From positions 496,001 to 560,000 of the forward strand of contig NZ_MPTA01000002.1 of assembly GCF_001939075.1 (NCBI RefSeq): a stretch of DNA of 64,000 nt, written 5' to 3'. The translations under genes were made by a program, and so were the position numbers. The stretch comes from Paenisporosarcina indica (GTDB lineage: Bacteria; Bacillota; Bacilli; Bacillales_A; Planococcaceae). The notes beneath the pieces were generated by a model that was not told the origin of the DNA, did not search any database, and saw only the letters and a list, made by a program, of their open reading frames with translations. Positions 33,111-41,466 of this stretch are shown here, one piece after another (the first letter of the stretch is position 1; each line of letters begins with the position of its first letter).

Positions 33111-34241
33111 ATGCAACGTTGGTATCAAATATTCCCTAAAAATCCGTACATCAGTATTTATGTATGGATCATCTTTTGTATCCTGCCATTATTTTTTATA
33201 TTTAAATCATTTTCCCCTTTAGAAAGTTTCATTGGTCTTTTGCTGGTTGCCGGATTTTTCTTGAGCTATCGCCAATCTTTCCTGTCAAAAGGGTGGCGTA
33301 TGTATGTATGGATTGCGATTCAAATTGTTGTTAGTATCACGTTAATCATCTTATTTGGATACCTTTATTTTTCCTTGTTCTTGGCCTTTTTCATTGGAAA
33401 TATTCGCAACAAAGCAGGATTTATCACGATGTATGTCGTACATCTTGTAACAACGATTGTTTCTGTTTGTATTGGGTTTTTCACACAAAACAATTTGTTC
33501 GTCACACAATTTCCTTTTCTATTGATTGGTGTTATAGGGGTCATTTTACTGCCATTTAATTCGTATAACCGCATTAAGCAGGAAAAACTAGAAGGACAGT
33601 TAGAAAATGCCAACAAACGTATTTCTCAACTTCTTGTCATCCAGGAACGACAACGCATTGCTCGGGATTTACATGATACGTTAGGGCAAAAGCTATCGTT
33701 AATTGGGCTAAAAAGTGATTTAGCCTATAAAGTAATCGATAAGGATCCGGTTCGAGCAAAAACTGAGCTTCTGGATATTAACTACACTGCCAGAATTGCC
33801 TTAAAAGAAGTGCGAGAACTTGTGTCGAATATACGTGCTGGCAAACTAGAAGACGAACTTATACGCGTTCAGCAAATATTAAAAGCAGCGGAAATTGATT
33901 TCCGCGTCAAAGGCGATCCAGCTTTAAAAGATACCCCTTTGCTCGTTGAAAATGTATTAACCATGTGCTTAAAAGAAGCGATAACGAATGTTGTAAAGCA
34001 TAGTCAAGCCACATTTTGTCACGTCTTGATTAAACAAACTCAAAACGAATTATTTCTTCAAGTACAAGACAACGGCATTGGGTTTGAACAAGGAAAACAA
34101 TTTTTAGATGGCAATGGATTACGAGGGATGAAGGAACGATTAGAGTTCGTTAATGGCGTGCTTGAAATTTCAGGATCATACGGCACTACGCTTAATATTC
34201 GAATTCCTCATGTTATCTTACAAAAGATTAAGGAGGTATAG
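33111..34241 (+). CDS. desK: Membrane-thickness/cold sensor histidine kinase DesK
   Basis: 376-residue sensor with four or five N-terminal membrane segments (about 16-150), a linker helix, a HisKA_3 dimerisation domain with phospho-accepting His188 in RDLHDTLGQ, and a C-terminal HATPase domain (NVVKHSQA N-box near 290, DNGIGF near 320, GNGLRGMKERL near 335). His188 has the same number as in B. subtilis DesK. It senses bilayer thickening in the cold and phosphorylates or dephosphorylates DesR. The ribosome site GGAGGAACTT precedes ATG. The stop is 2 bp before desR. Confidence 0.92.
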   Translation: MQRWYQIFPKNPYISIYVWIIFCILPLFFIFKSFSPLESFIGLLLVAGFFLSYRQSFLSKGWRMYVWIAIQIVVSITLIILFGYLYFSLFLAFFIGNIRNKAGFITMYVVHLVTTIVSVCIGFFTQNNLFVTQFPFLLIGVIGVILLPFNSYNRIKQEKLEGQLENANKRISQLLVIQERQRIARDLHDTLGQKLSLIGLKSDLAYKVIDKDPVRAKTELLDINYTARIALKEVRELVSNIRAGKLEDELIRVQQILKAAEIDFRVKGDPALKDTPLLVENVLTMCLKEAITNVVKHSQATFCHVLIKQTQNELFLQVQDNGIGFEQGKQFLDGNGLRGMKERLEFVNGVLEISGSYGTTLNIRIPHVILQKIKEV

Positions 34242-34243
34242 AA

Positions 34244-34846
34244 ATGATTCGCATTGTACTTGCAGAAGATCAACGCATGTTGCTTGGTGCACTTGGCTCA
34301 TTGCTTGATTTAGAGGAAGACATGGAAGTGGTAGGAAAAGCTCGCAATGGTGAGGAAGTCCTCCCGTTGGTCCAGCAATTAAATCCAGATGTGTGCATTA
34401 TGGATATCGAAATGCCGTTAAAAACAGGGTTGGACGCTGCTGAAGAATTAAAGGATCATGATTGTAAAGTAATAATCCTCACCACTTTTGCTCGTGCCGG
34501 TTACTTCGAACGAGCACGTAAAGCAAATGTTAAAGGCTATTTATTGAAGGATAGTCCGAGTGAAGATTTGGCTAACTCCATTCGTAGCATTATGCAAGGG
34601 CGTCGTATATATGCTCCCGAATTGATTGACCTTGCGTATAGCGGAGATGAAAATCCGTTGACCGATCGCGAACACCAAGTTCTCGAACTCATTGCAAATG
34701 GGAAAAACACCAAAGAAATTGCCAACCAAATGTATATCACAACCGGAACCGTGCGAAATTATGTTTCCGCAATCCTCGATAAGTTGGACGTTGGTAACCG
34801 CATCGAAGCCATTTCTAGGTTCAAAGAAAAAGGGTGGTTTAAATAG
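34244..34846 (+). CDS. desR: Response regulator DesR
   Basis: 200-residue NarL/LuxR-type response regulator. The receiver domain has the acidic pair near residues 8-9, phospho-acceptor Asp54 in CIMDIEMP, Thr near 82 and Lys near 104 (LLKDS). A C-terminal LuxR helix-turn-helix (NPLTDREHQVLELIANGKNT, split by the family pattern, then TGTVRNYVS) binds the des promoter. The ribosome site AAGGAGG lies within the 3' end of desK and the genes are 2 bp apart, so they are coupled. It should activate des in the cold. Confidence 0.93.
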   Translation: MIRIVLAEDQRMLLGALGSLLDLEEDMEVVGKARNGEEVLPLVQQLNPDVCIMDIEMPLKTGLDAAEELKDHDCKVIILTTFARAGYFERARKANVKGYLLKDSPSEDLANSIRSIMQGRRIYAPELIDLAYSGDENPLTDREHQVLELIANGKNTKEIANQMYITTGTVRNYVSAILDKLDVGNRIEAISRFKEKGWFK

Positions 34847-34847
34847 C

Positions 34848-34872
34848 ACTTCCTGTTGGATGTGCTTTTTTA
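34848..34872 (+). terminator. Weak terminator after desR
   Basis: AGCAC pairs with GTGCT just after the desR stop and is followed by TTTTTT. The stem is short. Confidence 0.5.
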
Positions 34873-35064
34873 TCAGCCTTTTAATATATTCGAACTTATG
34901 CATACATAGCCCTCACTTAGTGCCTGGTTCCGCTTCAGCGAATCACTACTCATCTGGATCATTCTTTTATAGCCATAAGCTTTATTTTTACGTGAATTAT
35001 GATTACTTTATTATCGATGAAAACCCAAACTATTAATAGCACTTGAAAGAAAGAGGAGTATGTG

Positions 35065-35358
35065 ATGATGGATCAAAAAACCTTAACAGATTATATTATT
35101 CAAAAATACCAAGAGGATGAGCAAGTGATGATTCAGCTTTTTGTTCAATGGTGTCAACATCATGAGATTGACCCCTTCACTCTTTATCAACAAGCCTATC
35201 CGACTCAACCAATAAATGAGGCAATAAAACAGATTGTTGATAACAATGAACCTATGGACCTGGACATTGATTCGGGAACACTCATTGAAATCCTCCAGCT
35301 TTTTGGCAATGATGATCTTGCGTATGTCGTATCTGAAGCAACAAATAAGCTTTCTTAA
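35065..35358 (+). CDS. Small acidic protein, 97 residues
   Basis: Unrecognised family; acidic and helical (YIIQKYQEDEQVMIQLFVQW near residues 9-28), with NEPMDLDIDSGTLIEIL near 65-80. No membrane segment or signal. AGAGGAG lies 6 bp before ATG 35065; a GTG at 35062 and ATG at 35068 are neighbouring alternatives. It follows desR by about 220 bp and probably has its own promoter. A real gene is likely, as the frame is Bacillus-like in codon use. Confidence 0.6.
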   Translation: MMDQKTLTDYIIQKYQEDEQVMIQLFVQWCQHHEIDPFTLYQQAYPTQPINEAIKQIVDNNEPMDLDIDSGTLIEILQLFGNDDLAYVVSEATNKLS

Positions 35359-35392
35359 TAACCAAGACTTTATCGTGGCTATTCTTTACCTT

Positions 35393-35442
35393 ACATTTGC
35401 GCTGGCTCGTCTCAGAAAGGGTGTGCTAGGCGCATATTCACT
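35393..35442. repeat. R3 palindromic repeat, copy 3
   Basis: Left arm ACATTTGCGCTGGC (35393-35406) and right arm GTGCTAGGCGCATATTCACT (35423-35442) are imperfect inverted copies, with a 16-base spacer. See copies at 137 and 29649. Confidence 0.5.
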
Positions 35443-35487
35443 CCTTTTTTATTGGCTATGTTAAAGTCTCTGGTTGATTTTGTATTA

Positions 35488-35528
35488 AAAAATGCACTTG
35501 GAAACATTTCTCCAAGCGCATTTTTTTA
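35488..35528. terminator. Terminator downstream of the small acidic protein
   Basis: AAATGCACTTGG pairs with CCAAGCGCATTT around an A/T-rich loop, followed by seven T. It may also terminate leftward transcription from the broken gene at 35553-35747. Confidence 0.8.
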
Positions 35529-35552
35529 CTACCTTTTTTACTAAATCACTGA

Positions 35553-35747
35553 TTAGGTAATTTCCATTTCCACCACCTGTTTTTCAATGTCTTCTATAGA
35601 AAGAGACTTTTTAACTTTCGTTTGCCAGCGACCATCATATATGTTTCCATATTGAATTGCGACCGTAAGTAATTCTCTTTAACCTCTTTGTACATTTTCT
35701 CAAGTGAAACTAGATAGTTTCCAAACATTCTTGTATCTCCACTCATT
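35553..35747 (-). pseudogene. Broken small gene, frameshifted
   Basis: Leftward, a frame from ATG at 35747 reads MSGDTRMFGNYLVSLEKMYK and then KEVKENYLRSQFN before meeting a stop. In a neighbouring frame the region immediately after continues as VAIQYGNIYDGRWQTKVKKS and then LSIEDIEKQVVEMEIT to a stop at 35553. The two halves look like parts of one 65-codon gene joined by a single-base shift near 35650. No family is recognised. Sequencing error is an alternative explanation. Confidence 0.45.
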
Positions 35748-35925
35748 ATTTTTGTTGAAAAATAATGAGACTAGACTTTTATCTGCTTGATGTGACACAG
35801 TAACCCTTCCACCTTCCATTACGGAGGTCAAAAAATATACTTTCAGGACTTTCAAATATTCTTTAAGGATAATCACTTTATAAAGTCTCTATAGGAACAA
35901 TTGCGGAAGTTAAAATCAGCTTTTA

Positions 35926-36591
35926 TTAAACATCTTCATATACGTTCGAAATAAACCATGTATCATCCACTAATTCAAATTGGATAGTCGTGAAATGATA
36001 ATAATTTCCTTTTTTCTTTGGAGTGAACTGATAATGCAAATTGTATATTCGTTTATCTTTACTGTCTTCTTGAAATCCATAACCATTTAATTTTGTAAAT
36101 ACAATATTTTCATATAGATTCCAAGTGGGTTTATTGTAGGTATATCCATCACTGAAAGTAATTGAAAAGTCATCCTCTAAAGTTGATCCTGGTAAAAGTA
36201 AAGGTTCAATTGCTTCTTTTTCCCCTAGTGACATTGCAAGTAAAAATCTTTGGGCAATTTCTTCAGTCAGTCCCTTTACGTTTTCATTATCTTCAATTGC
36301 TGATAATTGGTTTTGTAACTCTTCGTTCTCTACGACGAAACTACTATCTTCCCCTGTGGCAGAATTTGTTGGGGTTGTGGCCTCATTTTTATTTACAATT
36401 GAAAAAACAAAAAACGTTGCGAGGGTAATAAATAAAATCGATACAGCTATATGTTTATAGTTAGAAAAGAATGTAGACGATTGTTTAAATTTACTTCCCT
36501 CCATTTCATTAAGAATTTGCTTTTTTATTTGGTGAGTAAAACGTGGTTTGCTTCCAATGAAATCATCAATTTCACGCTTAATGTTATTCAT
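35926..36591 (-). CDS. Putative anti-sigma factor, membrane protein
   Basis: 221 residues: a cytoplasmic N terminus of about 45, one membrane helix (HIAVSILFITLATFFVFSIV near 46-65), and an extracytoplasmic domain of about 150 residues with no recognised fold. It lies directly downstream of an ECF sigma gene and overlaps its end by 8 bp, the usual position of the cognate anti-sigma factor. The ribosome site GGGAGGG lies 8 bp before ATG 36591 (inside the sigma gene); an ATG at 36618 was rejected. The signal sensed is unknown. No zinc-binding anti-sigma motif (HxxxCxxC) is visible. Confidence 0.7.
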   Translation of the reverse strand: MNNIKREIDDFIGSKPRFTHQIKKQILNEMEGSKFKQSSTFFSNYKHIAVSILFITLATFFVFSIVNKNEATTPTNSATGEDSSFVVENEELQNQLSAIEDNENVKGLTEEIAQRFLLAMSLGEKEAIEPLLLPGSTLEDDFSITFSDGYTYNKPTWNLYENIVFTKLNGYGFQEDSKDKRIYNLHYQFTPKKKGNYYHFTTIQFELVDDTWFISNVYEDV

Positions 36592-37114
36592 AATGAAATC
36601 CCTCCCACTCATTTTCATTAAGCCGGTTTTTTAATTGGGTTCTTGCACGAGAAAGCCTTGATTTAACTGTATTTTCTGTGCAATTTAAGACTAAACTAAT
36701 TTCTGCTATTTTCATTTCTTGGTAGTAGAATAGCAAGATCACTTCTCGATATTTCATTGGTAGAGACATGATTTCCTTAAATAAAGCACTATTTTCAGTT
36801 TTTCTAATAGCTTGATTCTCTGGATTAGTCTTATTGGATAAAAGTTCAACAAGGGCATTTGTAAAATTGCTTTTTTTATTCTTCCAGCTTCGCAAATGAT
36901 CATAGCACCGATTTACTGTGATTTTGCAAAGATAAGTTTTTAGCGATGATCTTTGCTCAAACTGCTCTGAGTTTTGATAATAACGAATAAAGACATCTTG
37001 AACAATATCTTCCGCTGCTTCCCAATCTTTAACGTACATGAAAGCTAATCTAATTAAGTATTCCCCATGTTCTTCCATTACTTGTTCAATATGAAGGCTC
37101 GTTTTATCATCCAT
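36584..37114 (-). CDS. ECF RNA polymerase sigma factor
   Basis: 176-residue extracytoplasmic-function sigma factor of the SigX/SigV/SigM-like class. Region 2 (LIRLAFMYVKDWEAAEDIVQDVF, written here as LIRLAFMYVKDWEAAED then IVQDVF) spans residues about 20-42, with the -10 recognition stretch SSLKTYLCKITVNRCYD near 55-71. Region 4 (LPMKYREVILLFYYQEM and CTENTVKSRLSRARTQLK) lies near 115-160. Start: GAGGAGA 7 bp before ATG 37114; a longer frame from 37369 has no ribosome site. Pairs with the membrane protein downstream. Confidence 0.88.
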   Translation of the reverse strand: MDDKTSLHIEQVMEEHGEYLIRLAFMYVKDWEAAEDIVQDVFIRYYQNSEQFEQRSSLKTYLCKITVNRCYDHLRSWKNKKSNFTNALVELLSNKTNPENQAIRKTENSALFKEIMSLPMKYREVILLFYYQEMKIAEISLVLNCTENTVKSRLSRARTQLKNRLNENEWEGFHYE

Positions 37115-37683
37115 GGGATATCTCCTCTCTAAACATAAAATAAGTAGTCCTTTAGAAATTTTAATAATGGGCTTATTTTTGAATTGCAACATACAAAAAC
37201 AAGTTTTCAAAAGATGCAGTAAATATTTGGCAACCATCATTTTTATTCTATAGACGTAATGTTTTGAAAGAAGGTGACAAAAAGGGTAAAAAAAATTCCT
37301 TAATTTCTTTTTTACTTTTTTATCGATTTCTATAAATAAACTAAGAACTTGTCTTAGATGCGAGTTCACACTGGATATTTATGTTAAAATCCCTATAAGT
37401 TTGTGAAGAAATTCACTTAAACTAACGCAGCATAAAAGTTCTACTATATATGATCGCTGGCTTTGTTTTTTCATTCCCAAACTATTATTTATACCTTTTA
37501 TATATTTATCTATATGGGGATCCATAATCTCATTATTCATCTACCATCTACCTCAGTTTTAATATCTCTCTTCATTCCAAAAAGTTTAGATATATCTTTT
37601 CAATCGTTATTCCTATCTTTCTTTTAACGTCCAGTGGAAAATAGAATAGGTCAGTATATAAAAAGTATTCCTTCTTGAAATAT
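37115..37683. other. A/T-rich intergenic region upstream of the sigma gene
   Basis: About 570 bp without a supported gene. It should contain the leftward sigma promoter, but no confident ECF-type -35 (TGAAAC) was found; TGCAATTCAAA near 37180 is a weak candidate. Several open frames run through it without ribosome sites. Confidence 0.4.
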
Positions 37684-37743
37684 AGTTCAATAAAACAGCG
37701 GCAGTCTAGGACATTATTTTTCCTAGGCTGCCGCTGTTGAACT
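37684..37743. other. Long near-perfect hairpin
   Basis: AGTTCAA, then ACAGCGGCAG and CTAGGA, pair with TCCTAG, CTGCCGCTGT and TGAACT: a stem of roughly 23 pairs with one mismatch and a 4-base bulge. It lacks a T-run, so it is not a simple terminator. It lies 90 bp from the stop of the leftward MFS gene, at the edge of the G+C-richer block. Confidence 0.6.
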
Positions 37744-37833
37744 GACCATCTATAAAACATATGCTGATTAATTTCTTGTAATAGAAAAAACTGATTTTTC
37801 AAAAATACCAAATTTGTGTCCCATAAGTTTGGC

Positions 37834-39033
37834 TTATATTATTCTAGGTTTGTGATTAATTGCTCCCGATTGTTGTTTTCTTTTTATGGTAGTGGCAGCA
37901 ATTTGCACGACCATCATCGCTACATTAATTAAAATCAGCCCCGCTATTGCTGTGGAGAAGCTATCCGTTGCATCATGAATCCAGCCAAGAATAAGGGGGC
38001 CGGTTGCCCCGATCACATAGCCGGCTGATTGGGTCATGGCTGACCAAGCAGCCGCCTCCTGCGGATTGTCGGTAGCGTCTAGAGGCAGTAGTAGATTGAG
38101 AGAAAACAAGCCGCCGGCACCTACACCAATAAAGAACGTGGCAACCAACGGTTCAATGGAGAACGCAAGCATCACAAGCCCCACCAGTTGCAATAGCGCT
38201 GCAACCATTAGCCAAAGGCGACGGGAAGGGAATTTGCGAAGCAAGATCGGCAGAGCAAGGCTCACCGGAATCTGAACAACGACAAAAATCGTAAGCGCGC
38301 TTGCAGCGTAGGACTTACTATAGCCCATTCCTTGAATAATCTCTGGCAACCATGCGGTGAATGAATAGAATAGCATGGCCATCAAGCCGAACGTCAGTGT
38401 AAGAAGCCACGCTTTCTTATTTGTCCATGGCATTCTCGTCTTCGTGCCGGTTGAAGCGAGATGATCTTGCGGTCTAATATGCCGCAAAACGAACAACCAC
38501 CAAAACAGCACTGCGACGAAAGCGATTACCGCCCATATCCCGAGCGCGCTCTGCCAAGAGTTCATACTATTCTGCATCGGCACGATCAAGCTCGAGCTTA
38601 GTGCTGCCCCCAGAGTAAGCGCAACCGTGTATATCGCAATCATCGAGGGTACATGCTTCGGAAAGTGGCGCTTAATAAATCCGGGAAGAAGCGGTCCTGC
38701 AAATGCAATCCCTATACCCGCTATAAAAGCAGTAATTAACAAAAATGAAGTTGACTGCGTGAAGAACCTAAGAATAGTACCGACTCCTATGACAAGCAGC
38801 GACCATCCCAATACCCGTTCAATACCCCATTTCCCGCTGAACTTTACAGCTACGGGAGCGAAGAGTCCCATGCAAAGAACAGGAATCGAGGTCAGCAAAC
38901 TTGCTACGGAGGCGTTCATTCCTAAGCTGGTTCTAATCGTTTCGAGCAATGGTGCGATCGAGTTAATTGACGGACGCAAGTTCAATGATGCAATAAACAA
39001 AGCTATTATCATTAGAATATATTTTTTTTTCAT
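37834..39033 (-). CDS. MFS transporter, CynX/NimT family
   Basis: 399-residue 12-helix major facilitator of the CynX (cyanate)/YycB/NimT type. The hallmark LNLRPSINSIAPLL is in helix 1 near residues 18-31; a large loop separates helices 6 and 7 around residue 190 (RPQDHLASTGTKTR). The substrate may be cyanate, 2-nitroimidazole or another small anion; unknown. AAGGAG lies 13 bp before the ATG, rather far, and a four-codon frame (ATG AAA TTT TTA TGA) overlaps the start. G+C is clearly higher than in flanking DNA (one sampled 60-base line has 53%), suggesting transfer together with the pirin and HxlR genes. Confidence 0.85.
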   Translation of the reverse strand: MKKKYILMIIALFIASLNLRPSINSIAPLLETIRTSLGMNASVASLLTSIPVLCMGLFAPVAVKFSGKWGIERVLGWSLLVIGVGTILRFFTQSTSFLLITAFIAGIGIAFAGPLLPGFIKRHFPKHVPSMIAIYTVALTLGAALSSSLIVPMQNSMNSWQSALGIWAVIAFVAVLFWWLFVLRHIRPQDHLASTGTKTRMPWTNKKAWLLTLTFGLMAMLFYSFTAWLPEIIQGMGYSKSYAASALTIFVVVQIPVSLALPILLRKFPSRRLWLMVAALLQLVGLVMLAFSIEPLVATFFIGVGAGGLFSLNLLLPLDATDNPQEAAAWSAMTQSAGYVIGATGPLILGWIHDATDSFSTAIAGLILINVAMMVVQIAATTIKRKQQSGAINHKPRII

Positions 39034-39071
39034 AAAAATTTCATACTCTCCTTCAGGGTGATATTATAAAT

Positions 39072-39914
39072 TTAAAATTTACCATCTCTATAATCGCTAT
39101 AAGCCTGTATAATCTCTTCGTCGGTGTTCATGACGAAAGGGCCTCTTGCAACGACAGGCTCGCGAATCGGCTCGCCGGCATACAACATGACACGCATGCT
39201 ACTGCGTGCTTCGATCTTTATTTCGCTCCGCTCGGCAGTTCCCGCAGATTGTATCCATAATACCTGTCCTTGCTCCCCTTCGGTGCTATCGGCCCCAAAG
39301 GAGCCTTCGCCTTCCAAAATATACAGAAACCCGTTGTAGGATCCTGGAAGCTCAAACTTGAAGGCTGCGCCGGTCTCCATATTGATTTCAGCCATCGTAA
39401 CAGGAGCAATATTTAATGTATCAGAGGCCGTATCGCCGAGTGACCCGGAAAATAGACGAATTTCAGCCCCGTTTTCATGAATGACAGGCATATCGGTTTT
39501 CCGCAAATCCTGGTATCTAGAGGGTGACATCTTCTCTCCCGAGGGAATGTTCACCCACAACTGTAGAAGATTTACTGTCTCTCCTTCTGCCGCGTCCTCG
39601 AGGTGTTCAACGCCTCTGCCTGCAGTCATCCATTGCGCATCGCCGGCATGAAGCACGCCTGTCCCATGCTTGCTGTCATAATGGTTAAGGTTGCCCTCAA
39701 TCAAAAAAGTGACCGTCTCCATTCCTCGATGAGGATGGATGCCAAACACTCCACTGCGCATATGGTCATGTGCCATGAGCAGAAACGGATCATGCTCTTC
39801 CCAATGACCTGGTTCAACTATCCATGCCATCGTATGAATGTCGCTATTTCGTTGGAAATGGATTGTGCGGACACTTTTTATGCCTCGACTAAATACATCT
39901 AGATTTTTCATCAT
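39072..39914 (-). CDS. Pirin family protein (bicupin)
   Basis: 280-residue bicupin. The N-terminal cupin holds metal-binding residues in GIHPHRGMETVTFLIEGNLNH near 57-77 (given as GIHPHRGMETVTFLIEG, NLNHYDS) and the equatorial Glu/His in AGRGVEHLEDA near 98-108. Bacterial pirins include quercetin 2,3-dioxygenases and redox-linked regulators. The start is MMKNL with only a weak GGAAG upstream; the second ATG (39911) is equally possible. It lies 38 bp upstream of the MFS gene on the same strand, so the two form an operon, divergent from an HxlR regulator. Confidence 0.87.
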   Translation of the reverse strand: MMKNLDVFSRGIKSVRTIHFQRNSDIHTMAWIVEPGHWEEHDPFLLMAHDHMRSGVFGIHPHRGMETVTFLIEGNLNHYDSKHGTGVLHAGDAQWMTAGRGVEHLEDAAEGETVNLLQLWVNIPSGEKMSPSRYQDLRKTDMPVIHENGAEIRLFSGSLGDTASDTLNIAPVTMAEINMETGAAFKFELPGSYNGFLYILEGEGSFGADSTEGEQGQVLWIQSAGTAERSEIKIEARSSMRVMLYAGEPIREPVVARGPFVMNTDEEIIQAYSDYRDGKF

Positions 39915-40148
39915 AATCTTCCTTCCGTAAATTATTTATAAACTAACTAATAAAGTTGTTAGGCGGTGTCGATTCATTATGCAACGAATCGAATGTTTTA
40001 TGAAGTAGGCACAACAAAGATACCGTGTACCTTAAAAGTAACCTTTGGGATTAGCGAAGCTCTGGAGGCTCTTTACACATTGAGTCGAATCGTATTAATA
40101 TTAGCATCACGATACAGTAGGATAGTCAAGAGGCTGGAGGATTAAAAA

Positions 40149-40475
40149 ATGGATGAAAAACCGGATAATTGTAAAGTCGCGACAACGTTGGATATGATTG
40201 TGGGCAAGTGGAAAATCGCCATAATGCTCCATTTACTACATTACGGGACGATGAGGTTTAAAGAATTACAAAAAGTAATGCCCAGCGTAACTAAAAAAGT
40301 ACTCACCTCGCACTTAAGAGAGTTGGAGGAGGAGGGAATAATCCTCCGGGTAACTTACCCTCAGGTTCCTCCGAAAGTTGAATATTCGATGACCAAATAC
40401 GGGGAGTCGCTCCAAACGATTCTTGATATGATGCATGACTGGGGAGTGTCTCATTTGGCGAATGACAACGGTTAA
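40149..40475 (+). CDS. HxlR family transcriptional regulator
   Basis: 108-residue winged-helix protein. Diagnostic HxlR features: NCKVATTLDMIVGKWKIAIM near residues 7-26 with the conserved redox-type Cys at 8, then MRFKELQKVMPSVTKKVLTSHLRELEEEGI (recognition helix SVTKKVLTSHLRELE). It is divergent from the pirin-MFS operon with a 234-bp gap and so probably controls it. Shares the higher G+C of that block. The ribosome site CTGGAGG precedes the ATG. A terminator follows. Confidence 0.87.
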   Translation: MDEKPDNCKVATTLDMIVGKWKIAIMLHLLHYGTMRFKELQKVMPSVTKKVLTSHLRELEEEGIILRVTYPQVPPKVEYSMTKYGESLQTILDMMHDWGVSHLANDNG

Positions 40476-40484
40476 CATTCGAGT

Positions 40485-40513
40485 AGGCCCAGGGGATTAC
40501 ATCCTGGGCCTCT
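40485..40513 (+). terminator. Terminator of the HxlR gene
   Basis: AGGCCCAGG pairs perfectly with CCTGGGCCT around GATTACAT; the T-run is poor. Confidence 0.6.
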
Positions 40514-40780
40514 CACAGAACCAAACGTTAAAGTCTCCCTTCATTTGGATCTTGTTATCCAATTGTTAGACGTATCCCCATTTGCCAGTGATAAAACAAG
40601 ATTGGTTTGTGCTTTTGCTATACGTACTCCCCGTTTTATACTAAATCTGACTAATGTGAAATTCACAAAGTCGAGTATCTTTCTTGCCTCACTTGCACAG
40701 AATTTTAAAGAGAGAATCAGGATATGATATTGAACCAAAAGAAGTGAGAAAAGGTATAAATATGAACAAAAGATAGACTA

Positions 40781-40853
40781 GCTTTAGTTAAACATGGCCA
40801 TTATTTCTATGGTCTGTTTTTACGTTCAAAACATCAAGTAGAGTTCGGCAACC
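40781..40853 (+). repeat. Direct repeat, left copy
   Basis: GCTTTAGTTAAA, then ATGGTCTGTTTTTACG and ATCAAGTAGAGTTC, recur with about 75-80% identity and equal spacing at 42272-42346. The two copies bracket the 40989-42009 HxlR/FMN-reductase pair. The surrounding 40514-40936 contains no supported gene. Confidence 0.6.
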
Positions 40854-40936
40854 TACTGTGAAATGTTACATTTAAACTAACGTGGCAGTTTAGTGGAAGA
40901 AGCATATTAAGACCATAATAAATAAATTAAACGAAG

Positions 40937-40973
40937 AGGAAGCTAACATTTTAATGAATGCTAGCTTCCTTAT
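40937..40973. terminator. Terminator downstream of the leftward HxlR gene
   Basis: AGGAAGCTA pairs with TAGCTTCCT across a 16-base loop; T-rich on both strands. Confidence 0.65.
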
Positions 40974-40988
40974 TTCTTTCATCTTTAG

Positions 40989-41342
40989 TTAAGAATTTTT
41001 CACATTTTCAATATGTTGCAGATGACTTTTTCCCCACTGGTGTAAAGCTTCCATAAGTGGCTCAATTGTTTGGCCGTATTCAGTAAGCGAATATTCTACT
41101 TTCGGTGGGACTTGTGGGTACACAACACGGTTGATTAAATCTTGTTCCTCCAGCTCACGTAGATGAAGTGTCAACATTCTTTGCGTAATGTGAGGCATTC
41201 GTTTTCTTAACTCATTAAATCTAAGTGTTCCCTCTGCAAGTAAATGTTGCAGAATAATGGGCTTCCATTTACCAAGAAGTGTATCAAGAGCACTTACTAC
41301 CTTACATTGTTGTGGTTTAATATTGTCATTCAAATTCTTCAC
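40989..41342 (-). CDS. HxlR family transcriptional regulator
   Basis: 117-residue winged-helix regulator with the HxlR pattern QCKVVSALDTLLGKWKPIIL near residues 12-31 (conserved Cys13) and RMPHITQRMLTLHLRELEEQ as recognition helix. It differs from the 40149 paralogue at many positions and has the low G+C of the bulk genome. The start follows AAAAGGAAG. It is divergent from an FMN reductase gene at 41467, the usual arrangement for HxlR control of an electrophile-detoxifying reductase, but that partner is a pseudogene. Confidence 0.87.
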   Translation of the reverse strand: MKNLNDNIKPQQCKVVSALDTLLGKWKPIILQHLLAEGTLRFNELRKRMPHITQRMLTLHLRELEEQDLINRVVYPQVPPKVEYSLTEYGQTIEPLMEALHQWGKSHLQHIENVKNS

Positions 41343-41466
41343 TTCCTTTTAAGTACCTTTTTCATACTAAGGAACATTAATGTGCCTACTTATATTTTAT
41401 GTATATATATATCATAATTGATTTGTGAAGTAATTTCATCAAATTTATTAAAGGACGTGCAACAAA

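Noticed and set aside
37572-37811. Leftward 79-codon frame across the long hairpin
   Set aside because: The frame spans an inverted repeat and A/T-rich spacer and lacks a ribosome site.
40545-40727. Paired short frames on both strands after the first HxlR gene
   Set aside because: Neither has a ribosome site or known motif; probably chance openness.
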